In this document: positions 24,003 to 31,229 of the stretch, in pieces
How positions within the stretch are numbered: the first letter of the stretch is position 1
Layout: each line of letters begins with the position of its first letter
Source: Ferruginibacter sp.
Lineage (GTDB): Bacteria; Bacteroidota; Bacteroidia; Chitinophagales; Chitinophagaceae
DNA length: 38,504 bases
Direction of reading: 5' to 3'
Assembly: GCA_013141435.1 (NCBI GenBank)
Contig: JABFQZ010000034.1
Location: forward strand, 1-38,504
The notes under the pieces: generated by a model
The model's database searches: none
What the model was told of the DNA's origin: nothing
Seen by the model: only the letters and a program-made list of their open reading frames with translations
Program-made: the position numbers and the translations under genes

Positions 24003-26876
24003 TTAGCGTTGCTGCATTAGCCTATTTATTTCTTCTTTATTATCTACTTTATTTGTTGGTTTTGCCGCTTTACCAAAGTTTTTTAAGCTATAGGTAAATG
24101 TTAGCATAAAATATTGTCGCAATACTACACTTTGTAAATCCTGAATACTTTTTTCATCTACAGTTCTTGTAATACTTTGGTTTTGTTTCAATAAATCAAA
24201 TACAGATAGTTTTAGTTCGCCTACTTTTTTCTTCAAAAATTTTCTTCCAAAAGCTGCATTCCACAAGGTATACTGTTGGTTAAACCCTGCACTAAGCCCA
24301 CTATTTATTTGGTACGACACATCGTTTTGTATAAACCAACCTTTTTTGTTTAATAAATTTAATTGTAAGCCCGCTGCTTGTGTTACAAATTTTGTATTAA
24401 TGGTATTGCTTTTTGAGTAATTTATATTGGTATTATAAGATAAATTAAAATCTACATATTCACTAATATTGCTTGCAAAAACAGCACTACCACTATAGCT
24501 AGTATTACTTGTATTTATTGGTTTGTAATTTACAAGCCCTGGTAGTTTTTGGTAACTAAAACCTCCTGTAAGGTTTAAAGTGGTTTTAATAAATTTTAAT
24601 GGCATGCTATAACTTATAAAAGTACGGGCAGTTCTAAATCCGTTTAAATTTATTGGTTTAGATAGTTGGCTACCTTTTTTAATGGTAATTTTATTTTGTA
24701 TAGTTGAATCTGCTATTGGTATAAATGTAGCATTGCTTATATAATCATTTGCCGATTGTAAAAACAAGCCTACAAAAAAGTTTTTGCTTGTTTTTGTATT
24801 ATTATACGAAAAACGTGTACCTAAAAAATGGGTAAAAGACTGAGTTAATAATGGGTTACCAGTACTTACCCTCAATGGGTTGCTTAGATTTACCACATCT
24901 TGCAATTGGCTTACCGTAGGAAAATTAGTGGATGCTCGATACATAAGTCTTATGGCGCTTTTTGCAGAGAATTTTTTACGAAAAATAACATTTGGTAAAA
25001 TGTTAGAAAAAGACTGGTTTACATTAGTTGCAGAAGGAAAAATTCGATTACTTTCTAATTTTGTATTTTGATAACTTAACCCAATTTGTATTAACTCTTC
25101 TTTGCCTGGTACAAATCGATAAGTAATGCCAGCGTTATTGGTAGTTATTTTATTATCAAACTTGTTTGAAAATGTGGTATCGAAAATCGAATAATTAACA
25201 CCATCGAAATTAAAGTTTTGCTGATTGGCATTACTTATTAATATAGATGGGTTGTAATCTAATTGTAATTGTCCTTTTTTGCCAATTGGCTCTGTATAAG
25301 CTATTGTACCACCTATACTATTGCCATCATTAAAATTATTGTACAATTGGTTTGGTAAAGAATCTTTTATTAATAAATTATTTTTATAATATTTTTTATG
25401 TGCATCTAATGTATTATCACCATTGTTTTTCGATAGTGTATGATTTATTCCTAAAGAAATCGATCTTCCTTTTTTAGTAAATGAATGCCTAAATAGTAAA
25501 CTGTTTTTTATATTATAACCATTTTTTGTTACTGTGTTTTTACTCTTATCTGTATTTAAGGTATCGTAATATTTTGCAGCGCCTACTGAGCTATAAATGC
25601 TCATTAATTCAGAATATGAAGTAGCATCGTTTTTTTGAAAACTAATACTTGGTATATAAAAAATACTATTTGCTGAGTCAATATTATATTCTAGCCTTGC
25701 ATTTATTCGGTGGTTGGTATTATTGGTTATGGTATTGCTATTTTGGGTAGAAAAAATACTGGTATCTGGTTTAAAAAACGTTTCGGTATTTGTAATAGCT
25801 TGGTTAAAGTTTTTACTATTATTATAAAAATAGCTACCTGTTACTGTAAGTTTTTTGCCATATTGGTTACTAAAGTTTAAGCCAGCTGCATTTGTTTTAC
25901 TTATGCCGTTAGATTGACCAACGCTAAAATCGTTGTTTCCACCTTGCCCGCCACCTGGCCTACCACCAGGGCCACCAGCTGGAGCGCCACCTCCACCACG
26001 GCTACCTGTAGTTGTAAGGCCTAACAAATCTTGCGAAGCAAAATTTTGCTGATTTATATTATTAAAACTACCTACAATTGAAATTCGCCTATGATTTTTT
26101 AAAAAACTTGAGTTGCCCCCAATATTATACCTATCGTTTGTTCCATAACCTGCATATAATCTTCCAAAATTTCCGTTTTTCATACCCGATTTGGTTACTA
26201 TATTTATGGCTTTTACTGAGTTGCCATCGTCAAAACCAGTAAGTTTAGCTTGATCGCTCAGCCTATCAAAAACTTGTATTTTATCAACCATATCGGATTG
26301 CACATTTTTTAGTGCTGCAGATGCATCATCTCCAAAAAAGTCTTTGCCATCTATAGTTATTTTTTTTACGGTTTCTCCTTGCGCAGTTACAGTACCATCT
26401 TTTGCTACAGTAATACCTGGCATTTTTTTAATTAAATCTTCGGTAGTAGCATCGGGGTTTACTTTATATTGGCTTGCACTAAATTGCGATGTATCCCCTT
26501 TTTGTACCACTGGCGGAGTACGGGATATTACAGTTACAGTTTCTAGGTTTTTACCCTTTGCAGTTAACTTTATGGGGAGTAATATTTTATTTTCATTATT
26601 TATGGTAAAAAAACGGGTATATTCTTGATAATTAGTAGAATTTATTTTTACAAATAAGCTATCGGATACAATATTTTTAAAAACAAAATCGCCTTCGGTA
26701 TTAGTTACAGTTTGTGTAATTAAAGTTGAGTCTTTTTGCTTTAAAAGTTTAATTACTGTGCCCGCAATAGGCTTGTTATCAAACTTGTCTAGTACTTTTC
26801 CTGTAATATTTACATTTTGAGCAAATGATAAATTTACAATTAAGGACAACATCGCTACCCCAATATATTTTTTCAT
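24003..26876 (-). CDS. Outer-membrane beta-barrel protein (CarboxypepD_reg + plug-like + OMP_b-brl_3)
   Basis: A 957-residue outer-membrane protein. It has a signal peptide (cut after LSFAQ), a carboxypeptidase-regulatory-like Ig domain at about 22-110 (NITGKVLDKFDNKPIAGTVI), and a TonB-plug-like domain at about 125-235 (MPGITVAKDGTVTAQGETVK, then KITIDGKDFFGDDASAALKN). A Gly/Pro-rich linker near 290-312 follows, then a long barrel with many Tyr/Asn/Ser-rich strands. This is the OMP_b-brl_3 family, common in Bacteroidota and distinct from SusC. No TonB box is evident. No substrate genes are next to it, so its cargo is unknown. It is divergent from the DUF5606 gene, 151 bases apart. Confidence 0.85.
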   Translation of the reverse strand: MKKYIGVAMLSLIVNLSFAQNVNITGKVLDKFDNKPIAGTVIKLLKQKDSTLITQTVTNTEGDFVFKNIVSDSLFVKINSTNYQEYTRFFTINNENKILLPIKLTAKGKNLETVTVISRTPPVVQKGDTSQFSASQYKVNPDATTEDLIKKMPGITVAKDGTVTAQGETVKKITIDGKDFFGDDASAALKNVQSDMVDKIQVFDRLSDQAKLTGFDDGNSVKAINIVTKSGMKNGNFGRLYAGYGTNDRYNIGGNSSFLKNHRRISIVGSFNNINQQNFASQDLLGLTTTGSRGGGGAPAGGPGGRPGGGQGGNNDFSVGQSNGISKTNAAGLNFSNQYGKKLTVTGSYFYNNSKNFNQAITNTETFFKPDTSIFSTQNSNTITNNTNHRINARLEYNIDSANSIFYIPSISFQKNDATSYSELMSIYSSVGAAKYYDTLNTDKSKNTVTKNGYNIKNSLLFRHSFTKKGRSISLGINHTLSKNNGDNTLDAHKKYYKNNLLIKDSLPNQLYNNFNDGNSIGGTIAYTEPIGKKGQLQLDYNPSILISNANQQNFNFDGVNYSIFDTTFSNKFDNKITTNNAGITYRFVPGKEELIQIGLSYQNTKLESNRIFPSATNVNQSFSNILPNVIFRKKFSAKSAIRLMYRASTNFPTVSQLQDVVNLSNPLRVSTGNPLLTQSFTHFLGTRFSYNNTKTSKNFFVGLFLQSANDYISNATFIPIADSTIQNKITIKKGSQLSKPINLNGFRTARTFISYSMPLKFIKTTLNLTGGFSYQKLPGLVNYKPINTSNTSYSGSAVFASNISEYVDFNLSYNTNINYSKSNTINTKFVTQAAGLQLNLLNKKGWFIQNDVSYQINSGLSAGFNQQYTLWNAAFGRKFLKKKVGELKLSVFDLLKQNQSITRTVDEKSIQDLQSVVLRQYFMLTFTYSLKNFGKAAKPTNKVDNKEEINRLMQQR

Positions 26877-26939
26877 AATTAAGTAATTCTTATTTAGACT
26901 ATTAATTTATAAATAAGTTTAAGCTACAAAGGTGGTTAA

Positions 26940-26947
26940 TAATTTTG
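26940..26947 (+). promoter_or_regulatory. Candidate -7 box of the DUF5606 gene
   Basis: TAATTTTG matches TAnnTTTG, about 80 bases before the ATG at 27028; no -33 TTG at the right distance. The divergent intergenic region (26877-27027) also has a 13-base direct repeat, ATTAATTTATAAA, at 26901-26913 and 26982-26994. Confidence 0.25.
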
Positions 26948-27027
26948 TAAAAATTGAATTGTTTATAGATAAGCGGTAATTATTAATTTATAAACAACTA
27001 AATTGCACTCCTAAAAAGTAGTTTTAT

Positions 27028-27558
27028 ATGAGTTATAATAAAATGGTATCTGTTACTGGTCTTGGTGGCTTATTCGAATTGGTTTCTTCTAAAGCAGATG
27101 GTGGAATTGTGCGATCTTTAGAAGATAAATCTACTAAATTTGTGAGCAATCGTATTCACAGTTTTTCGCATTTAGAAAGTATTGAGGTATTTACAAAAGA
27201 AGATAATGTAAATCTTAGCGAAGTTTTTTTGGCAATGAAAGCAAGTAAAGAACCAAAACCAGATGCTAAAGCAGATGTTAAAGTAATAAAAGCATATTTC
27301 GAAAAAGTGTACCCAGATATGGATTTTGAAAGAGTATATGCAAGCGATATGAAAAAAATGGTAAAATGGGCCGAAATACTAGAAAAGGCTGGTATAGAAA
27401 TAAAATTAACAGAACATGCCGAAGGGAATGAAGAAACCACTTTGGAAGATAAGCCAATTGTAGAAAAGAAAGCAGCTGCAAAAATTTCAACACCAAAAGC
27501 AGCTGCAATAAAAAGTGGTCCAGCAAAAAAGATAAATACACCACGAAAAATGGCATAG
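27028..27558 (+). CDS. DUF5606/DUF6852 protein with basic Ala/Lys tail
   Basis: A 176-residue conserved Bacteroidota protein of unknown function. The N-terminal part (VSVTGLGGLFELVSSKADG, then FVSNRIHSFSHLESIEVFT) matches the DUF5606 pattern. The middle (VKVIKAYFEKVYPDMDFERVY, then KMVKWAEILEKAGIEI) matches the companion DUF6852 domain. From about residue 145 the sequence becomes a low-complexity Lys/Ala/Pro tail (EKKAAAKISTPKAAA) like histone-H1-type or nucleic-acid-binding tails. It is a single-gene unit ended by the hairpin at 27712-27757. Long antisense frames over it come from the Lys-rich tail and are not genes. Confidence 0.82.
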   Translation: MSYNKMVSVTGLGGLFELVSSKADGGIVRSLEDKSTKFVSNRIHSFSHLESIEVFTKEDNVNLSEVFLAMKASKEPKPDAKADVKVIKAYFEKVYPDMDFERVYASDMKKMVKWAEILEKAGIEIKLTEHAEGNEETTLEDKPIVEKKAAAKISTPKAAAIKSGPAKKINTPRKMA

Positions 27559-27679
27559 TGTATTGTTGTGGTTGTGGAGATGCTATAATATTGGCTTGAG
27601 CAAAAGATTGAGCATTGGATAGTAAACACAATGCTATTGCAAAGGCAAATACTTGCCTTATGAAATATTGATATTTCAT
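27559..27679 (-). pseudogene. Orphan signal-peptide fragment of a lost secreted-protein gene
   Basis: From an ATG at 27679 the minus strand encodes a convincing signal peptide: basic start MKYQYFIRQ, hydrophobic VFAFAIALCLL, and a cleavage site after SFAQA, followed by NIIASPQPQQ. After about 40 residues the frame runs into antisense of the DUF5606 gene and becomes Leu-rich shadow sequence. It looks like the 5' end of a secreted-protein gene whose remainder has been lost. A tiny functional secreted peptide is the alternative, but no stop occurs near 27559. Confidence 0.35.
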
Positions 27680-27702
27680 GTTAATAATAGGTATCATCTT
27701 AT

Positions 27703-27776
27703 AAACTGTGTAAGTCATTAAAAGTTGGGGTACGCCCAACTTTTAATGACTTTTTTTAAATTTAAAAACACAGTTT
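27703..27776. repeat. Extended inverted repeat around the DUF5606 terminator
   Basis: AAACTGTG at 27703-27710 pairs with CACAGTTT at 27769-27776 outside the 18-bp terminator stem, giving a nested two-level palindrome. It lies directly before the transposase fragment at 27781 and may be a remnant of a mobile-element junction. Confidence 0.5.
27712..27757 (+). terminator. Strong intrinsic terminator
   Basis: A perfect 18-bp stem (arms AAGTCATTAAAAGTTGGG and CCCAACTTTTAATGACTT) with the loop GTACG is followed by a run of T on the plus strand. It is placed to end the DUF5606 transcript, 153 bases past its stop. Confidence 0.75.
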
Positions 27777-27780
27777 AATT

Positions 27781-27951
27781 ATGTACAAAGTACAAATGCT
27801 ATCCGATGCTTTTTTAAAGCAATTTAAGACAGGGGAAGTACTAAGCAACTTCCTAGCACAACTACAAAAACGATGCATTGAAAAAATACACTTGAATAAT
27901 TTGAATAAATTGTATTTCAAAAAAGCTATACCACAAAAAACCGACCACTAA
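27781..27951 (+). pseudogene. IS256-family transposase, N-terminal fragment
   Basis: A 56-residue frame from ATG 27781 to TAA 27951. SDAFLKQFKTGEVLSNFLAQL followed by QKRCIEK closely resembles the N terminus of Bacteroidota IS256-family transposases, which read FLKQFKTGE, then FLxQLQKRGIEKMLEGEL. After this the frame no longer matches (KIHLNNLNKLYFKKAI) and the remaining 300 or so residues, including the DDE domain, are missing. It is a decayed remnant, not an active element. A short hairpin (27945-27961) spans the stop codon. Confidence 0.6.
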
Positions 27952-28057
27952 TTTATAGTGGACACTTTAATTATTATATTAAAAAATTTTATTTGTTTAC
28001 TACTAACCTGAGTTCGGTTTAAGAAAATATAAAATAAGGTTAAAAAAAGTAAAAAAG

Positions 28058-28072
28058 TGGCACAGTTTTTGA
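28058..28072 (+). promoter_or_regulatory. Sigma-54-like -24/-12 promoter
   Basis: TGGCAC, five bases, then TTGA matches the sigma-54 pattern TGGCAC-N5-TTGC except for the last base. It faces the LuxR-type remnant that begins about 16 bases downstream. No NtrC-type activator gene is in the window. Confidence 0.4.
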
Positions 28073-28087
28073 TAATTAAGTAATTGA

Positions 28088-28357
28088 TTAACATTAAAAT
28101 ACATCGATTATAATAACACCTCTTTCTCAAACAAAGTTTTTTACCCACATGAAATAGCTGTAAAACATATTGAAAATAAAAAGAGAAATAGAGGTATTAA
28201 ATTTATATCGGAAGAAAAAACAAATGATGAAATTTCTTCCACATTATATATTAGTAAACGCACCGTTGATTCTCATCATCAAAATTTATTAAATAAACTT
28301 CAAGTTAAAAACACTACAGGGCTTACAAAAATTGCTATACAATTGAAACTTGTTTAA
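28088..28357 (+). pseudogene. Remnant of a LuxR-type (GerE HTH) response regulator
   Basis: An open frame without any start codon, ending at TAA 28355-28357, encodes the last part of a LuxR-family regulator. The helix-turn-helix is well preserved: FISEEKTNDEISSTLYISK, then RTVDSHHQNLLNKLQVKN and TTGLTKIAIQ. This matches the EEKTNKEIADxLFIS-xRTVETH consensus of Bacteroidota two-component regulators. The upstream linker is degenerate (YPHEIAVKHIENKKR) and the receiver domain is absent. No histidine kinase gene is nearby. It is a truncated pseudogene. Confidence 0.65.
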
Positions 28358-28362
28358 TTTTG
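28332..28362 (+). promoter_or_regulatory. Promoter of trmB inside the LuxR remnant
   Basis: TTG (28332-28334), 20 bases, then TAATTTTG (28355-28362) fits the Bacteroidota -33/-7 pattern. The -7 box includes the remnant's stop codon. The start of transcription would be about 40 bases before the trmB ATG. Confidence 0.45.
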
Positions 28363-28409
28363 TGTACTTTATTGATTTATTAAATATTTGTGAATAACAA
28401 ATTGCACTA

Positions 28410-29117
28410 ATGGCACAAAAGAAATTACTTCGCTTTGCTCAAATAAAAGCCTTTGAAAACGTATTGGAAAAACCAACCAATATGCAAGGTAAATGGCAGG
28501 CATATTTTAAAAATAATAACCCGAATGTATTAGAACTTGCTTGTGGTAGGGGCGAATATACCATTGGGCTTGCAACATTATACCCAAGCCAAAACTATAT
28601 TGGTGTAGATATTAAAGGCAACAGAATGTACATTGGGGCAAAAATAGCATTAGAAACCAATTTAGTAAATGCTGCATTTTTAAGAACCGAAATAGAAATG
28701 TTACCAGACTATTTTTTACAAAGTGAAGTAGATGAAATTTGGATAACTTTCCCCGACCCACAATTAAGAATATCTAAAGCAAAAAAAAGGCTTACTCACC
28801 CTAGATTTTTAAGAAAGTATTTAGAAGTATTAAAGCCTGGTGGGTTTATACATTTAAAAACCGATTCGCCAAATCTTTATAGCTTTACAAAAAAAGTAAT
28901 ACATATGTATGGTTTACATTTGTTGGAAGATAATGCTGATGTATATGCTAAAACAGATATAGCAGAAGAATTGAAAATAAAAACACATTACGAAAGTTTG
29001 GATATTGCTAAAAGTAGAAAAATACATTATTTAAAATTTTCTTTGCCTAATACCATTGCAGATTTTGATAAAGAATTACAGCAAATACTGGTAGCAGAAA
29101 ACAATACCGACAAATGA
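28410..29117 (+). CDS. trmB: tRNA (guanine46-N7)-methyltransferase
   Basis: SAM-dependent enzyme that methylates G46 in the tRNA variable loop. The 235-residue protein has the TrmB motifs: ELACGRGEYTIGLA (SAM-binding, about 44-57), NYIGVDIKGNRMYIGA, the conserved IWITFPDPQLRISKAKKRLTH (about 110-130, with the usual PDPW/K-K-R pattern) and LKPGGFIHLKTDS. Length is normal. It overlaps the DUF5522 gene by four bases (ATGA), so the two are cotranslated. Confidence 0.93.
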   Translation: MAQKKLLRFAQIKAFENVLEKPTNMQGKWQAYFKNNNPNVLELACGRGEYTIGLATLYPSQNYIGVDIKGNRMYIGAKIALETNLVNAAFLRTEIEMLPDYFLQSEVDEIWITFPDPQLRISKAKKRLTHPRFLRKYLEVLKPGGFIHLKTDSPNLYSFTKKVIHMYGLHLLEDNADVYAKTDIAEELKIKTHYESLDIAKSRKIHYLKFSLPNTIADFDKELQQILVAENNTDK

Positions 29118-29317
29118 GTGATTTAATAGAAGGCGAAGATTTTTATTATAACAATGATGGTAATATTGTGCTCACTTCTTTATATCATATTAAAAGAAAA
29201 GAATGTTGTGGTAATGGTTGCTTACATTGCCCTTACGAATATAAAAACGTAGCTTTAGAAAAAAGAAAGCTGTTATTAGAAAGGCATCTTCCTATAATTA
29301 AATTTAATATCGAATAA
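29114..29317 (+). CDS. DUF5522 Cys-rich small protein
   Basis: A 67-residue conserved small protein. It contains the invariant core KRKECCGNGCLHCPYEYKNV (about 36-55) with four cysteines in a CC-x3-C-x2-C arrangement, suggesting metal binding. This matches the DUF5522 family found across bacteria and in eukaryotes; function unknown. It overlaps trmB by four bases and is followed by the ATL gene after 5 bases, so an RNA- or DNA-linked housekeeping role is possible but not shown. Confidence 0.8.
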   Translation: MSDLIEGEDFYYNNDGNIVLTSLYHIKRKECCGNGCLHCPYEYKNVALEKRKLLLERHLPIIKFNIE

Positions 29318-29322
29318 TAGCT

Positions 29323-29682
29323 ATGGTAAAATCGATAAAAAAACCTGATGGCACATTTACTTTTTTTGACGATGTGTATGATGTAGTAAGGCAAATTCCA
29401 AAAGGTAGGGTAACATCGTATGGTGCAATAGGCAAATATATTGGCACAGCATTATCTGCCCGTATGGTAGGCTGGGCAATGAATGCAGCACACAATCAAA
29501 AACCTAAAGTGCCAGCCCATAGAGTAGTAAATAGGCAAGGTATGCTTACCGGAAAAGCTCATTTTGCCACACCGAGTTTAATGGAAGAGTTGTTGTTAAA
29601 AGAAAAAATAATAGTAAAAAATGAGAGGGTGGTAGATTTTGAACGCCATTATTGGGATCCAAGTATTGAACTTGGCTTTTAA
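29323..29682 (+). CDS. Alkyltransferase-like (ATL) DNA-binding protein, MGMT family without active cysteine
   Basis: A 119-residue protein with the DNA-binding part of O6-alkylguanine-DNA alkyltransferases: VYDVVRQIPKGRVTSYGAIG at 18-37, ARMVGWAMN, and VPAHRVVNRQG at 63-73. The acceptor motif PCHRV reads PAHRV here, so it cannot accept alkyl groups. Such ATL proteins bind O6-alkylguanine by base flipping and pass the lesion to nucleotide-excision repair. The C terminus (FERHYWDPS) is usual for the family. It is third in the trmB unit. Confidence 0.85.
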   Translation: MVKSIKKPDGTFTFFDDVYDVVRQIPKGRVTSYGAIGKYIGTALSARMVGWAMNAAHNQKPKVPAHRVVNRQGMLTGKAHFATPSLMEELLLKEKIIVKNERVVDFERHYWDPSIELGF

Positions 29683-29736
29683 TATGGCTTCAAAAAAAGT
29701 AACAAGGGTTAATAATAAAATTTTTAAAATATATAA

Positions 29737-30450
29737 ATGAGCCAAAAAATAGAAGGTAAAATATCGTTTATAAATCATGATAAGCAATATGCAATGATTG
29801 ATTATGAAGAGGGAAATAAAAAGAAAACAGTACGAGTAAGTATAGACGATAAAACACAAAAACAAATGAAGGAAAAAAACCTTATAAAAAAAATACACCA
29901 TTTTATGATTGGCGATGTAGTAAGTTTTGTGGTAAAATTATCTGATAGAGGCGATAGAATGGTGGCTGTAGGCACCGAGTTTTTATACAACAATGCTTTA
30001 GATGTGCTTATAAATAAAAGTTTTTTAAACAATAAATTTATAGGATATTTAAAAATAGCCGATGATAAATATTTTGTAAAAGAAATAGATAGTTATTTGT
30101 TTTTTCCTGTACCTTTTTCGCCATGGCAATTGTTGCCAACCAATGAAGAGCTTAACGAGCAAGTAAATTTTTCGTTGGAAAACGTAGCAAAAAAAGAAAA
30201 AATATTTGCTACACTTTTTGATAATAAATACATACCCGAATTTGAACAAGCTGTAAAATTATTTAAAACAAAAACCCCTGTGGAAGCAACTGTGTTTAAA
30301 GTAACGCCTCATGCTATCCATTTAAATATTGTAGGCAATAAAATACAAGCCAAAATACCTTTTGAAGAAGCTACGCTTGTAGGTAATAAAATAAATGTAC
30401 TAATAACTTACTTGGGAAAAAGTAAAATAGCTGTAGAAAAAATTGTTTAG
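29737..30450 (+). CDS. Putative RNA-binding protein with two OB-like domains
   Basis: A 237-residue basic protein I do not recognise as a named family. The N-terminal segment (KIEGKISFINHDKQYAMIDYE, about 4-24) has the rhythm of a cold-shock/OB domain (GxIxxIxxxxxYAxI). The C-terminal part (TPVEATVFKVTPHAIHLNIVG, then KIQAKIPFEEATLVG, about 180-225) resembles an S1/OB domain. The middle (about 90-150) is Phe/Tyr-rich, without a known motif. A role in binding RNA or single-stranded nucleic acid is inferred from this layout. It follows the ATL gene by 54 bases on the same strand. Confidence 0.6.
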   Translation: MSQKIEGKISFINHDKQYAMIDYEEGNKKKTVRVSIDDKTQKQMKEKNLIKKIHHFMIGDVVSFVVKLSDRGDRMVAVGTEFLYNNALDVLINKSFLNNKFIGYLKIADDKYFVKEIDSYLFFPVPFSPWQLLPTNEELNEQVNFSLENVAKKEKIFATLFDNKYIPEFEQAVKLFKTKTPVEATVFKVTPHAIHLNIVGNKIQAKIPFEEATLVGNKINVLITYLGKSKIAVEKIV

Positions 30451-30458
30451 GTAAAATT

Positions 30459-30489
30459 TTTGAAATTACACTAACAAGCGTTAGTTTTG
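30459..30489 (+). promoter_or_regulatory. tetR (paaR) promoter
   Basis: TTTG (30459-30462), 19 bases, then TAGTTTTG (30482-30489) is a full match to the Bacteroidota promoter pattern. The -7 box ends 10 bases before the ATG, so the leader is very short. The operator at 30470-30485 covers the spacer and the first half of the -7 box. Confidence 0.55.
30470..30485. promoter_or_regulatory. TetR operator, autoregulatory copy
   Basis: ACTAACAAGCGTTAGT is a palindrome with half-site ACTAAC. The same half-sites in the same spacing occur upstream of paaA (31179-31194). Its overlap with the tetR promoter implies autorepression. Confidence 0.62.
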
Positions 30490-30499
30490 CATTATCGTT

Positions 30500-31090
30500 A
30501 TGGCAAAAATTAAAAACAATATTAACAACACTAAAAAAGACATTGTTTTAAAAAATGCCGCTATTCTTTTTAGAAAAAAGGGATTTAAGGCTACATCACT
30601 AAGGGAGCTTGCTGATACAATGGGCATAGAAGCCCCAAGCTTATACAACCACATAAATTCTAAAGCAGAGTTATTGCATAATATATGTTTTGGCGTAGCC
30701 AATGATTTTATGACAAACCTTCAAGCGGTTATTGCCACAAAAGAAAGCGCTGTAGAAAAAATAGCAATGCTTATTCGATTTCACATTTTAAAAATATACT
30801 CCGATTTTGATAATGTTTTTGTAGCCAACCATGAATGGAAACAACTTTCCAAAAAAGATTTATCTGCTTTTATTACCCAGCGAAAAGATTATGAAAATTG
30901 CGTTATAGAAATAATACACACAGGGCAAAAAAACAAGCAAATGAAACTTTTAAATGCAAAAATAATGGTACTTACTATACTTTCGGCAGTACGTGGGCTC
31001 GAAATTTTGCAAAGCCATAAAAATAATTTTAGTCTTGAAGAGCTGCAAGATAATATGGTAGAACAGCTGCTTAATGGCATTGTTAAATAA
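30500..31090 (+). CDS. TetR-family repressor of phenylacetate genes (PaaR-like)
   Basis: A 196-residue TetR/AcrR regulator. The N-terminal helix-turn-helix is complete: AAILFRKKGFKATSLRELAD, then TMGIEAPSLYNHINSKAELL (about 20-60). The C-terminal ligand domain (about 75-195) resembles TetR proteins next to acyl-CoA catabolism genes. It is transcribed toward paaA, 139 bases away. A matching 16-bp palindrome lies over its own promoter and another lies before paaA. The likely inducer is phenylacetyl-CoA, as in other TetR-type PaaR systems; this is inference. Confidence 0.82.
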   Translation: MAKIKNNINNTKKDIVLKNAAILFRKKGFKATSLRELADTMGIEAPSLYNHINSKAELLHNICFGVANDFMTNLQAVIATKESAVEKIAMLIRFHILKIYSDFDNVFVANHEWKQLSKKDLSAFITQRKDYENCVIEIIHTGQKNKQMKLLNAKIMVLTILSAVRGLEILQSHKNNFSLEELQDNMVEQLLNGIVK

Positions 31091-31172
31091 ATATTTTTTT
31101 TAGTGCAATTGTTAAATAGTTATTGCAATGCTGGTGCCATAATAAACAAATGTTGGTAAACAAAATAATTTT

Positions 31173-31200
31173 ATAAAAACTAACACTTGTTAGTTTTTAT
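31173..31200. promoter_or_regulatory. TetR operator before paaA
   Basis: A perfect inverted repeat with 13-base arms (left arm ATAAAAACTAACA) and a 2-base spacer. Its core ACTAACACTTGTTAGT (31179-31194) has the same half-sites and spacing as the site on the tetR promoter. By analogy TAGTTTTT at 31191-31198 would be the paaA -7 box, one base off consensus. Confidence 0.68.
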
Positions 31201-31229
31201 AAGTAAGTTTACATTTTAATATATTTTGT

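Noticed and set aside
25924..26010. Gly/Pro-rich repeat tract inside the barrel gene
   Set aside because: It is a normal low-complexity linker of OMP_b-brl_3 proteins and not a CRISPR or mobile repeat.
27156..27629. Long minus-strand frames over the DUF5606 gene
   Set aside because: They are antisense shadows of a Lys/Ala-rich coding tail; only the signal-peptide part outside the gene (27559-27679) looks real.
27948..28148. 66-codon minus-strand frame in the intergenic debris
   Set aside because: Low-complexity Leu/Ile/Phe/Lys composition from AT-rich DNA, no motif, and antisense to the LuxR-type remnant.
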